A DNA stretch of 64,000 nucleotides, from assembly GCF_025399835.1 (NCBI RefSeq), contig NZ_JAODVR010000001.1, positions 1,054,001-1,118,000 on the forward strand. The letters run 5' to 3'. This DNA is from Haloarchaeobius sp. HME9146 (lineage in GTDB: Archaea; Halobacteriota; Halobacteria; Halobacteriales; Natrialbaceae). Each line of letters begins with the position of its first letter. The stretch's first letter is position 1. Below the pieces are notes generated by a model that was not told the DNA's origin, searched no databases, and saw only the letters and a list, made by a program, of their open reading frames with translations. The translations under genes and the position numbers were made by a program. Shown piece after piece: positions 33,105 to 41,062 of the stretch.

Positions 33105-33177
33105 CGGACCCGACGGGATTTGAACCCGCGACATCTTGGTCCGGAACCAAGCACTCTGTCCACTGAGCTACGGGCCC
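33105..33177 (-). tRNA. tRNA-Arg (anticodon CCG)
   Basis: A 73-base cloverleaf. The acceptor arms gggcccg and cgggtcc pair with one G-U; the D arm is agctcagtgg-type; the anticodon stem-loop is cttgg-ttccgga-ccaag with anticodon CCG; the T loop is ggttcaaatcc. It reads Arg codon CGG. No CCA is encoded and no intron is seen. The 3' end of the gene is also copied at 33034-33046. Confidence 0.95.
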
Positions 33178-33260
33178 TCAGGCAACCGTAGCAATCCTGC
33201 CGACATAACGGTTGTGAACTGGACAAGAGGTGCGGCCTGTTCCGGGAACGTTTCAGTGCC

Positions 33261-34715
33261 TCATTCTTCGCCGCCGTCGGCGACCGAGGGCGTCGGCCCG
33301 CGCTCCTCGATGACCGACCGTTTCCAGGTCCCTCGCGTGAACCAGAGGCCCGCCGCAATCGCGCCGACGACGTTGCCCATGGCCATGCCGTACCAGAAGC
33401 CGGTCGCGCCCAGTCCATACCCCGCAATACCGAGCAGGGGAACCGAGTCGAACGCGAGGACCGAAACCGTCGCCACGCGGCCGATCCACAGCGCGACGAG
33501 CGAGAAGACGAGGGCGGTCTTGGTGTTGCCCGCGCCGCGGTAGGCACCCAGCAGCACCTGGAGGACGCCGATGAAGGCGAACTCCACGGTTCGAATCTGG
33601 ATGTACTCGGAGCCGAGACTGATGGTGGCGAGAGCGTCGGGGATGTCCTTGCTGACGAAGGCCTCGACGAGGACGTGCGGGAAGAAGAAGACGGCGATGG
33701 CGACGGCCAGCAGGACGCCGCCGGAGACCTTCGCGGCGAGCCAGACGGCGCGCTCGGCGCGTTCCGTATTCCCGGCACCGAGGTTCTGGCCGACCATGGT
33801 GTTGGTGGCGCGGCCGAGGCCCATCGCGGGGAGAAAGATGAGCGAGGCGATGCGGTTGCCGAGGCCGTAGGCGGCGACGACGGGGGGAGCGAACTGGACG
33901 ATCATCGCGGTCAGCGTGACCATGGCGAGGGCGCTGGCGGACTGTTCGAGCGCGCTGGGCACGCCGATGTCGACGATCTCCCTGATGACCGTCATGTCGG
34001 GGGCGAGGTGGCGCAGCTCGATGGCGGGGCCGGCGTCGGTCATGAAGAGGATGTAGAGACCGAGGATGGTCCCGAGGCCGCGGGAGGCGACCGTGGCGAT
34101 GGCAGCGCCGACGATGCCCATGCCGTCGATGGGGCCCCAGCCGAAGATGAGGATGGGGTCGAGGACGACGTTCATGGCGACGCTGGCGAGCATGACCCGC
34201 ATGGGGGTCTTGGTGTTGCCGTAGCCACGCATGAGTGCCGAGAAGACGAAGAAGCCGAACATGAAGACGATGCCGAGGAAGAACACCTCCATGTAGCGGG
34301 CGGCGAGCGGGATGACGTTGGCCTGGGTCTCGCTCTGGCTGGGGAGGAGACCGAGCATCTCCTCGGTGAAGAGGTAGCCGACGAGGCCGAGGCCGACGGC
34401 GAGGATGGAGACGAACGAGATGGTCTGGCCGGCGACCCGCCCCGCCGAGCCTTCGCTCTTCGCCCCGGTGTACTGGGCGACGAGGATGGCACCGGCGGCG
34501 GTGAAGCCGCCGGCGAGGGAGATGAGCAGGAAGATGAGGGGGAACGCGAGGCTGATGGCGGCCAGGGCGTCCGTGTCGAACTGGCCGAGCCAGAACGTGT
34601 CCGCGATGTTGTACGTGACCTGGAGGAGCTGGAGGGCGACGATGGGCCATGCGAGCCGGAACATGGGCCGCGCGAGGCCACCCTCGGTGATACTGTCTGA
34701 GGGTGCGTTGCTCAC
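33261..34715 (-). CDS. MATE family efflux transporter
   Basis: A 484-residue membrane exporter with about twelve helices in two related halves. The N-terminal LARPMFRLAWPIVALQLLQVTYNIADTFWLGQF stretch (residues 14-46) and the GYGNTKTPMRVML segment (about 164-176) are typical of MATE/NorM-like transporters. A second copy of the motif, YRGAGNTKTALVFSLVALWIGRV, occurs in the second half. These use sodium or proton gradients to expel cationic compounds. The start is GTG at 34715; an ATG at residue 18 would cut into the first helix region. Confidence 0.92.
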   Translation of the reverse strand: MSNAPSDSITEGGLARPMFRLAWPIVALQLLQVTYNIADTFWLGQFDTDALAAISLAFPLIFLLISLAGGFTAAGAILVAQYTGAKSEGSAGRVAGQTISFVSILAVGLGLVGYLFTEEMLGLLPSQSETQANVIPLAARYMEVFFLGIVFMFGFFVFSALMRGYGNTKTPMRVMLASVAMNVVLDPILIFGWGPIDGMGIVGAAIATVASRGLGTILGLYILFMTDAGPAIELRHLAPDMTVIREIVDIGVPSALEQSASALAMVTLTAMIVQFAPPVVAAYGLGNRIASLIFLPAMGLGRATNTMVGQNLGAGNTERAERAVWLAAKVSGGVLLAVAIAVFFFPHVLVEAFVSKDIPDALATISLGSEYIQIRTVEFAFIGVLQVLLGAYRGAGNTKTALVFSLVALWIGRVATVSVLAFDSVPLLGIAGYGLGATGFWYGMAMGNVVGAIAAGLWFTRGTWKRSVIEERGPTPSVADGGEE

Positions 34716-34829
34716 GGTACTTCGAAACGAAACACTCCCATTTCACTCTGTTGAATCGGGGTAACGGAGCCGAAAGAAATCACTCGGCGGGCTGTGAGAA
34801 AGACGAAAACGGAGGTATCGGGCGGGCTG

Positions 34830-35417
34830 TTACGGCGTCTCGTTCGTCTCGAGCGTGAAGTCGGCCTTGGGGTAGGCGACACACGTCAGGACGTAACCGT
34901 CCTCGAGCTCGGGGTCGTCGAGCATCTCCTGGTTGTCGTGGACGACGTAGTCGCGGGAGTCGCCACCGTCGGCGATGTGACCCGCACAGGAGACACACTG
35001 GCCCTGGCGGCAGGCGTAGGGGAGGTCCCAGCCCTCGTCCTCGCCGGCTTCGAGCAGGGATTCGTTGTTGGCGACCTCGACGGTCGCGCCTTCCTTCTTG
35101 TACTCGACGTCGAAGTACTCGACCTCGTCCTCGGGAATGTCGGCCGGGCTCGTGGATTCCTCTTCGGCTTCCTCGCCACCCTCAAGCTCGCCGCCGGCTT
35201 CGCCGCCAGCGATAGCGCCGGCAGCGCCGCCGCCACCGATGGCGCGGTTCATGGGTTCGGGGAAGTCGGTTTCGGCGACGGTCGACGCGCGTCGTTCGAG
35301 GACCTCTTGGGAGATGTCCTCGGTGGGGGTCCACGCTGTCCCACGCAAGAAGTGCATGACGACGGCGATGACCGTCAGGGAGAGCCCGATAGCCAGTCCC
35401 AGTTCGTTGATGGCCAT
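34830..35417 (-). CDS. membrane-anchored 2Fe-2S ferredoxin
   Basis: A 195-residue protein with an N-terminal membrane helix (residues 4-24), a long Gly/Glu-rich linker (about 60-95) and a plant-type ferredoxin domain (about 100-190). The cluster ligands are C136, C141, C144 and C179 in the order CRQGQCVSC ... LTC. The soluble haloarchaeal ferredoxin is about 128 residues and has no membrane anchor, so this is a distinct electron carrier tied to the membrane. Its partner is unknown. An intergenic space of about 110 bases separates it from the ribbon-helix-helix gene. Confidence 0.9.
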   Translation of the reverse strand: MAINELGLAIGLSLTVIAVVMHFLRGTAWTPTEDISQEVLERRASTVAETDFPEPMNRAIGGGGAAGAIAGGEAGGELEGGEEAEEESTSPADIPEDEVEYFDVEYKKEGATVEVANNESLLEAGEDEGWDLPYACRQGQCVSCAGHIADGGDSRDYVVHDNQEMLDDPELEDGYVLTCVAYPKADFTLETNETP

Positions 35418-35528
35418 GTGTTCGGAGATTTGGAGTACGGGTTTAATTCATTTGTGATTGGCGAGCGGCCCGTCGCGGGGTTGTCGCCACTCGTCCAGGG
35501 GACAGGTCACGCCAGTCGGACCACGCCG

Positions 35529-35939
35529 TCACTCGCGGGCGGACCGGGGTGCGTTGTACTGGAGCCGGTAGCATTCGAGCAACTCCTCGAGGATGAGGGC
35601 GTCGCGGGAGCTGCTGTTGTAGTGGTGGTCGATGAAGTCTTCGGCGTCCTGGACGTTGCCGCGGATGACGAACCGGCGGATGGTCGCCACGGATTCGAAG
35701 AAGGGGAGGCCAGAGTCGGGGCCTTCGGCGGGTTCGATGAGCTGCTCGTCGGGGAAGACGTCGTTCTTGATGTCCTCGAAGTCGACGGTCGACGGCACGT
35801 AGTCGTCCGAGAGCTGTTCGAGGATGTACTCCGAGGCGAAGCGGTAGAACTCGGATTTGCTCTCGAAGACGCCCTCCTCGACGAGTGACTCGATCTCGTC
35901 GACGGTCGATTCGGAGAATCGGACCGTACTTTTCACCAT
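35529..35939 (-). CDS. ribbon-helix-helix domain protein
   Basis: A 136-residue DNA-binding protein. The N-terminal 45 residues form a CopG-type ribbon-helix-helix: the strand STVRFSESTVDEIESLVEEG leads into FESKSEFYRFASEYIL. The C-terminal part (about 60-130) is an acidic helical domain not seen in short CopG proteins. Two-part haloarchaeal RHH proteins of this kind include the CdrL group near cell-division genes, but I cannot confirm that relation here. The target is unknown; self-regulation is common in this class. Confidence 0.82.
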   Translation of the reverse strand: MVKSTVRFSESTVDEIESLVEEGVFESKSEFYRFASEYILEQLSDDYVPSTVDFEDIKNDVFPDEQLIEPAEGPDSGLPFFESVATIRRFVIRGNVQDAEDFIDHHYNSSSRDALILEELLECYRLQYNAPRSARE

Positions 35940-36008
35940 ACCAACGGAAAACAGGACCCTAGGTTAAATAGATTGTAATTTATCGGTGGCTTGACTGGTC
36001 AGGGCCGT

Positions 36009-36908
36009 TCAGTCGCGCTTGACCTCGTGGCGACCGAAGCCGTACCGGAGCCGATTCGCCAGCCGGCGGGAGAACCGCCCCTGCTCGGGGGCACGCGAAC
36101 TGAATCGCTCGGCGAGGGACTGGTAGATGAGCGGGACAGGTACCTCCTGTTCGAGGGCCTCCTGGACGGTCCAGGTACCCGTCGAGCCGCCCGCGACGTG
36201 GTCGGAGACGTCGCCGAGGTCGTTGCCCTCCTCGCGGAACGCCTCCTCGCAGAGTTCGAGCAGCCACGACCGGATGACAGCGCCGTTGTTCCAGGTGCGC
36301 GAGACGGCTTCGAGGTCGAGGTCGTACCGGCCGTTCGCGAGCAGTTCGAAGCCCTCGCCGTAGGCCTGCATCAGCACGTACTCGACGCCGTTGTGGACCA
36401 TCTTGACGTAGTGGCCGGAGCCGGCCGGGCCCATGCGGTCGTGGCCGTCGGGGCCGGTCGCGACCGCGTCGAACACCGGGACCAGCTCGTCGTAGGCCCA
36501 CTGCGGGCCGCCGATCATCAGGGAGAAGCCGAGTTCCGCGCCCGCGGGGCCGCCGGAGGTCCCACAGTCGAGGTAGGCTGCATCGGTCGACTCCGCACGT
36601 CGCACCGAGTCCTCGAAGTAGGAGTTCCCGCCGTCGACGACCACGTCGTCCTCGTCGAGCAGCGGCTCGAGGTCGTCGAGCGCGGCGTCGACCGGTTCGC
36701 CGGCCGGGACCATCAGCCAGATGCGCTTGTCGTCGCCGAGTTCGTTCGCCAGTTCGCGGACCGAGTCGGCGGGTGTCGCACCCGCGTCCGCGGCGGCTTC
36801 CACTGCGTCATCGTCGAGGTCGAACGCGACCACGTCGTGGCCTTCGTCGAGAACGCGGTCGACCACGATGCGGCCCATCCTGCCGAGACCGATTACGCCC
36901 AGTTGCAT
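36009..36908 (-). CDS. gnd: 6-phosphogluconate dehydrogenase (decarboxylating)
   Basis: A 299-residue enzyme of the short (YqeC/GndA-like) 6-phosphogluconate dehydrogenase type. It starts with the Rossmann loop GVIGLGRMGR (residues 4-13). Further landmarks are the VVVDGGNSYFEDS segment (about 105), SGGPAGAE (about 131) and KMVHNGVEY with the catalytic Lys (about 181). It makes ribulose 5-phosphate and NAD(P)H in the oxidative pentose phosphate route known in haloarchaea. It stands with its own gap on either side and is not in a clear operon. Confidence 0.93.
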   Translation of the reverse strand: MQLGVIGLGRMGRIVVDRVLDEGHDVVAFDLDDDAVEAAADAGATPADSVRELANELGDDKRIWLMVPAGEPVDAALDDLEPLLDEDDVVVDGGNSYFEDSVRRAESTDAAYLDCGTSGGPAGAELGFSLMIGGPQWAYDELVPVFDAVATGPDGHDRMGPAGSGHYVKMVHNGVEYVLMQAYGEGFELLANGRYDLDLEAVSRTWNNGAVIRSWLLELCEEAFREEGNDLGDVSDHVAGGSTGTWTVQEALEQEVPVPLIYQSLAERFSSRAPEQGRFSRRLANRLRYGFGRHEVKRD

Positions 36909-36973
36909 GGCTCACGCTGGGACAGGTGGGCACGTAGGGATTGTGATTCGTCGGCCCGTCGTTCCGGCGAATC

Positions 36974-37609
36974 TCACCGGACCAGCACGTCGCCGACCAC
37001 GGTGAGGCCGTCGATGACCACGTCGGGGTCGCCCGCGGGGTGGTCCAGCCGGAGGTCCGCCACGTCGCCGACCACCTCGATGGCGGTCGTCGCGACGGTC
37101 CAGTCCTCGGGCACGAACACCGTCACGTCGCCGAAGACCGCCACACACTCGACCGCGACGGGTGCCTCGGCGTCGCGGAGGTCGACGAACGCGTCGTCGA
37201 ACACCGCGAGGACTTCCCTGGTGTCGAGGTCCTCGAAGGCGATGCCGTGGTTGGTGAACCAGACGTCGTCGATGCGGTACACCTGCTGGCGGCGGCGAAC
37301 GAGGACGGAGACACCCAGGACGATGAGGAAGACGGGCCAGTAGTCCCAGATTCGTGCCTCGCTCGTCATGCCGAAGAGGACCAGTTGCCAGCCCAGCCCG
37401 ACGGTGACCAGGACCAGCGGCCAGAAGACACGGGTGAAGCCGCGGGCGAACAGGACGTACACGCCGAAGCCGACCATGACGGCCGGGACGATGGCGGTGA
37501 GGTCGAGCGGAAAGAGGCCGGTCGTGTCCAGCAGGAGAACGACGCCAGCGAGGACGAGGAGCGCGCCCACCTTCCACGCGGGGGTGGGCTGGACGGTGCG
37601 CGTGGCCAT
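36974..37609 (-). CDS. membrane protein with LiaF-like C-terminal domain
   Basis: A 211-residue protein. About four hydrophobic helices fill the N-terminal half (about 12-105), followed by a beta-strand domain (about 108-211) with repeats such as VFGDVTVFVPEDW and VVGDVADLRLDHP. This pattern matches LiaF/DUF5668-like proteins, where the C-terminal beta-helix may bind a regulator or ligand; in bacteria they tune cell-envelope stress signalling. In archaea the role is not known. It is divergent from the halocyanin-fusion gene. Confidence 0.78.
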   Translation of the reverse strand: MATRTVQPTPAWKVGALLVLAGVVLLLDTTGLFPLDLTAIVPAVMVGFGVYVLFARGFTRVFWPLVLVTVGLGWQLVLFGMTSEARIWDYWPVFLIVLGVSVLVRRRQQVYRIDDVWFTNHGIAFEDLDTREVLAVFDDAFVDLRDAEAPVAVECVAVFGDVTVFVPEDWTVATTAIEVVGDVADLRLDHPAGDPDVVIDGLTVVGDVLVR

Positions 37610-37718
37610 GCGAAGAGAGATGTCACGCTCCGAGATAACAGGTCACCTCTCTCACGCGTCACCGGCCCCTGTGGTCCCGATTCGACAACCGCGTGATGCG
37701 CTCTCGTCTAGCTTTCTC

Positions 37719-37802
37719 AACTAACTTCGGCGTTACTCGGTTAGTTACGGGTTGGGTGAAACTGATTACTAACCCGGAGAAAGCCGGTTACGAGGAGTAA
37801 CC
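37719..37802. promoter_or_regulatory. inverted repeats in the promoter of the halocyanin-fusion gene
   Basis: Two inverted repeats precede the ATG at 37808: aactaac/gttagtt (37719-37725 with 37740-37746) and ggttac-gagga-gtaacc (37786-37802). They share a GTTA(G/C) core, which also occurs in gttactcggttagttac between them. The second repeat would overlap a transcript start close to the gene. They are candidate operators for a copper- or redox-linked regulator, or for the divergent LiaF-like gene. Confidence 0.4.
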
Positions 37803-37807
37803 AAACG

Positions 37808-39946
37808 ATGGACAGACGACGTTTCATCCACGCGAGCGGTGCTGCCGCCCTGGCTGCACTCGCTGGCTGTTCCGGACAGCAGTCGACTGGCACAGTGACC
37901 GAGACGGTGACGGACGCCGCCACGGACACAGCAACGAAGACGCAATCCGACAAGAGCGCCGGCTCGAACCACCCGCCGGGTGCTGACGTGCTCGGTGGCC
38001 TGGACGACCTCCAGTCCAGTGCCGAGGTCAGGGCGGCCGTCCTCGACGGCGACCAGGGCGCGGGCCAGTTCGTGTTCACGCCCGCGGTCGTGTTCGTCGA
38101 AGCGGGCGCGACCGTCACCTGGCAGATAGAGGGGATGCCCCACTCGGTCACGGCCTACCACGAGGGGAACGGGACGGTCCACCGCGTCCCCGACGGTGCC
38201 CCCGCCTTCGACTCCGGCACGATCGCCGCCGGGGAGACGTTCGAGCACACGTTCGAGACCGAAGGCGTCCACAACTACTTCTGTAAACCGCACAAGGGCC
38301 TCGGAATGGTCGGCATCGTCGTGGTCGGGAGCCCGCAGGGCGGTCCCGGGACGACCCAGCCCGGGGGCCTCTCGGGTGCGGAGGCAGCTCACCTCACGAC
38401 CCAGCTCCAGAACGCCGGCATCATGGGCGCTGGCGGCGAGAACGCCGGCCCCACCTACGACTGGATCGCCGCGACGTGGGACTCGTACTGGTACTCGCTC
38501 TACAACATGAGCACCAACATCGCGATGTCCGGCAACGGTGTCCAGTTCCCGCACAACGAGGAACAGCAGGCGGCGGCCGACAAGCGCATCCCGGCGATGC
38601 TGAAACACGCCGACACGGACAAGCCGCCGATCAAGAACCCCAACCTGAACATGGCACCGTTCACGACGGGCGACCCGCACTTCACCCAGCAGCCGGTGTT
38701 CGACTCGGGCGACGGTCGCCCGGACGCCGCGACGCTCAAGTGGGACATGTCGAAGTCCTCGAAGACGGTCTCGCCGGCCTCGCTCGGCTGGACCCACCTC
38801 AAGGGCGTCACCTGGGCGAAGAACTTCCAGAACCACTTCGACAGCCTGCCTCCAGAGATCGCCGCGAAGTTCCGCGCACAGGTCCTCACCACCCTGGCGC
38901 AGATCGGCGTCAAGGCGACGCTCATCGCGGGCGGTCCGCACGGGAACGGTGCGCTCACCCAGCCCGACGGGAGCTTCCCGCTCATCTCCGGGTTCGACCC
39001 GACGCAGCCGGCCGTGGTCGCCCCCGAGCCGAAGCCGACCCAGCACGCCGCGATGCTGTGGTTCCTCTCCGACCTCACCAGCCTCGCACAGGGCGAGTGG
39101 TTCGGCTACGTCAACCCCGAACCCCTGATTCCCGCCGAGAAGATTCAGATGCTCACCGACGGCGTCGGGGCGGCCACGATGGACACCTTCACGCCCGACG
39201 ACATCGTCTCCATGGGGTCCACTCGCGACCTCGGGCTCATGCTCGGCGCGATGGGCTGGTACGGCACCCACGCCGGGAGCGCGGAGCTCGAGGCCAGGGC
39301 CGCCACCTACGCCGAGGACCTCGCCGCGAAGGTCGAGGCGAACGTCGACGGCAACGGTGCGGTCTCCGGTGGCGCGGCGAACCAGGCCGCGACGCAGGGT
39401 ATCGTCGGCCAGGGCCTGCTGTGGGCCTCCGAGCTCGACGGTGTGGACTTCACCAGTACCGGCGAGGCGACGCTCGGCTACATGGCGGACGAGCTGTTCG
39501 ACGCCGAGGCAGGCACCTACATGTCCGCGAAGGGCGACGCGACCTACCGAATCACGGCCCGTGACGCCGGTGACATCACCGGTGGCGTGAACGCGGCCGA
39601 CGCGGTCCTCGGCATGTCGAAGGTCCGCGAGCAGTACGCGAGCTTCTACGACCAGACGTTCAACCGCGGCCGGCTCCAGCGCGCCGAGCGCCCGCCGTCT
39701 CGCGACGAGAACGCCGAGCACACGCTCCCGCTCCCGCCGAAAGCCGGCGGCGAGTTCGGGCAGGCAGCCGTCTACAACGCTGCGGTCGAGTACGATTCCG
39801 AGGCCGACTCCTGGTCGGTCGTCAACGACACCTTCGACTGCGAGCAGTCGCTCTACCTCTCGAACCAGGACATCTGGATCAGCCAGTGGGGCGGGAAGTT
39901 CTTCCAGGGCCGCGGTGTGCCCGGGCAGAGCGACACGCCCGAATAG
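37808..39946 (+). CDS. Tat lipoprotein: halocyanin-type copper domain fused to a long unknown domain
   Basis: A 712-residue exported protein. It starts with Tat motif RRRF and lipobox LAGC (C21). Residues about 75-175 are a halocyanin/plastocyanin domain with all four type-1 copper ligands: H112 (MPHSV), C159, H162 and M167 (FCKPHKGLGM). The remaining 520 residues are an unrecognised, mostly helical domain rich in Trp and Tyr early on (TWDSYWYSLYN near 215), with Asn/Gly-rich loops. Halocyanins usually end after about 170 residues and carry electrons to oxidases, so this is a fusion. The large domain may be an enzyme or substrate-binding partner; I cannot name it. Confidence 0.85.
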   Translation: MDRRRFIHASGAAALAALAGCSGQQSTGTVTETVTDAATDTATKTQSDKSAGSNHPPGADVLGGLDDLQSSAEVRAAVLDGDQGAGQFVFTPAVVFVEAGATVTWQIEGMPHSVTAYHEGNGTVHRVPDGAPAFDSGTIAAGETFEHTFETEGVHNYFCKPHKGLGMVGIVVVGSPQGGPGTTQPGGLSGAEAAHLTTQLQNAGIMGAGGENAGPTYDWIAATWDSYWYSLYNMSTNIAMSGNGVQFPHNEEQQAAADKRIPAMLKHADTDKPPIKNPNLNMAPFTTGDPHFTQQPVFDSGDGRPDAATLKWDMSKSSKTVSPASLGWTHLKGVTWAKNFQNHFDSLPPEIAAKFRAQVLTTLAQIGVKATLIAGGPHGNGALTQPDGSFPLISGFDPTQPAVVAPEPKPTQHAAMLWFLSDLTSLAQGEWFGYVNPEPLIPAEKIQMLTDGVGAATMDTFTPDDIVSMGSTRDLGLMLGAMGWYGTHAGSAELEARAATYAEDLAAKVEANVDGNGAVSGGAANQAATQGIVGQGLLWASELDGVDFTSTGEATLGYMADELFDAEAGTYMSAKGDATYRITARDAGDITGGVNAADAVLGMSKVREQYASFYDQTFNRGRLQRAERPPSRDENAEHTLPLPPKAGGEFGQAAVYNAAVEYDSEADSWSVVNDTFDCEQSLYLSNQDIWISQWGGKFFQGRGVPGQSDTPE

Positions 39947-40055
39947 CGGCCCGTCACACGCATCTCGTACTCCCCTTTTGCCGTCCTGTGTCCACCGCTG
40001 GCGCGTTTGTTCCCGTTGGCGAAACGGTTTCACGGAGGCTCTCGTTTCCCTGTCC

Positions 40056-40496
40056 ATGACCGTCGCAGACATCTTCGACGCGATGCCCTACGCCGACCTC
40101 CTCGGCATCGAGATCACCGAGGTCGAGGACGGCTTCGCCCGCGGGTCGCTCGAACTCGGCGAGGAGCACTCGTCGGTCCCCGGGCGGAGCGTCGCACACG
40201 GCGGCGTCGTCCACTCCCTCGCAGACCACGTCGGTGGCGCAGCCATCATCTCGCTGGTCCACAGGCCGACGCCGACCATCGACATCCGCATCGACCACCT
40301 CTCCCCCGCGACCGACGACCTCGTCGCCGAGGCCGAGGTCGTCCGGAACGGCGGCAACGTCGCCACCGTCGACGTGACCGTCGAGGACGTCTCCGGGCAC
40401 ACGGTCGCGACGGCACGCGCCGTATACAAGACCAACGGCGGCGACGGCGGCTCGGCGTGGATGGGCGAGCGAGAGGAGTTCCCGACCGAGGAGTGA
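40056..40496 (+). CDS. PaaI family hotdog-fold thioesterase
   Basis: A 146-residue hotdog-fold protein. The central helix has the family motif GGVVHSLADHVGGAA (about residues 48-62), and the long strand TIDIRIDHLSPA follows (about 74-85). It hydrolyses acyl-CoA thioesters, probably in phenylacetate or general acyl turnover; the substrate is not fixed by sequence. The frame starts earlier at 39915, but the ATG at 40056 gives the standard N-terminus. It shares direction with the halocyanin-fusion gene but lies over 100 bases downstream of it. Confidence 0.88.
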   Translation: MTVADIFDAMPYADLLGIEITEVEDGFARGSLELGEEHSSVPGRSVAHGGVVHSLADHVGGAAIISLVHRPTPTIDIRIDHLSPATDDLVAEAEVVRNGGNVATVDVTVEDVSGHTVATARAVYKTNGGDGGSAWMGEREEFPTEE

Positions 40497-40567
40497 CCCG
40501 GTCACAGGCGCGCGTCGACCCTGCCGTTTGGTCGGGGTTTTTCCCCGTGGGCGACGTATCAACGTGT

Positions 40568-40912
40568 ATGCTCGGTTCCCCGAAGATTCGAAAGGCAGTG
40601 TCGGCCGCGACGGCCGCGTACGGTCTGGTCAGTCTCCTGTTCCCACGGAAGGCCGCGAAACTCACCCAGCGCGTCGTGCTCGCGCCGACGTTCGAGAACA
40701 CGGCAGAACTCGAACCGCGCGACTGGTACGTCGAGTCGGCCCGCGCCTCCGGCCTCGGCATGCTCGTCGGCGGCCTGTTCGGCTACATCCTGGCCGACCG
40801 TGCCGGCGACAAGGCGGCGGCCGCGAAGGACGAACCGGTCGAACTCGACGTGGACGAGGTCGCGGAAGAAGAGGCCGAGGACGAGCCCGAGACCATCGAC
40901 ATCGACGACTGA
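40568..40912 (+). CDS. small protein of unknown function
   Basis: A 114-residue protein with a hydrophobic patch (about residues 9-26), a second one near 60-75 (LGMLVGGLFGYILADR) and an Asp/Glu-rich tail. It could be a peripheral membrane protein. I recognise no family. The start is the ATG at 40568. It lies 71 bases after the thioesterase on the same strand and may share its transcript. Confidence 0.65.
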   Translation: MLGSPKIRKAVSAATAAYGLVSLLFPRKAAKLTQRVVLAPTFENTAELEPRDWYVESARASGLGMLVGGLFGYILADRAGDKAAAAKDEPVELDVDEVAEEEAEDEPETIDIDD

Positions 40913-41062
40913 GCCGGTCGAGTCGGTCGACCGACCACCCGATTTTCGTTCCGTTCGACGCACCCGCGAACAGCCCAGTCGAGACTGTACTCTGTCGAGC
41001 GAGGCCCAGACCCTGGCCCACTGCCCTCTGTTGCTAAACAGAATCGAGGCGTAGTAGTGGGT

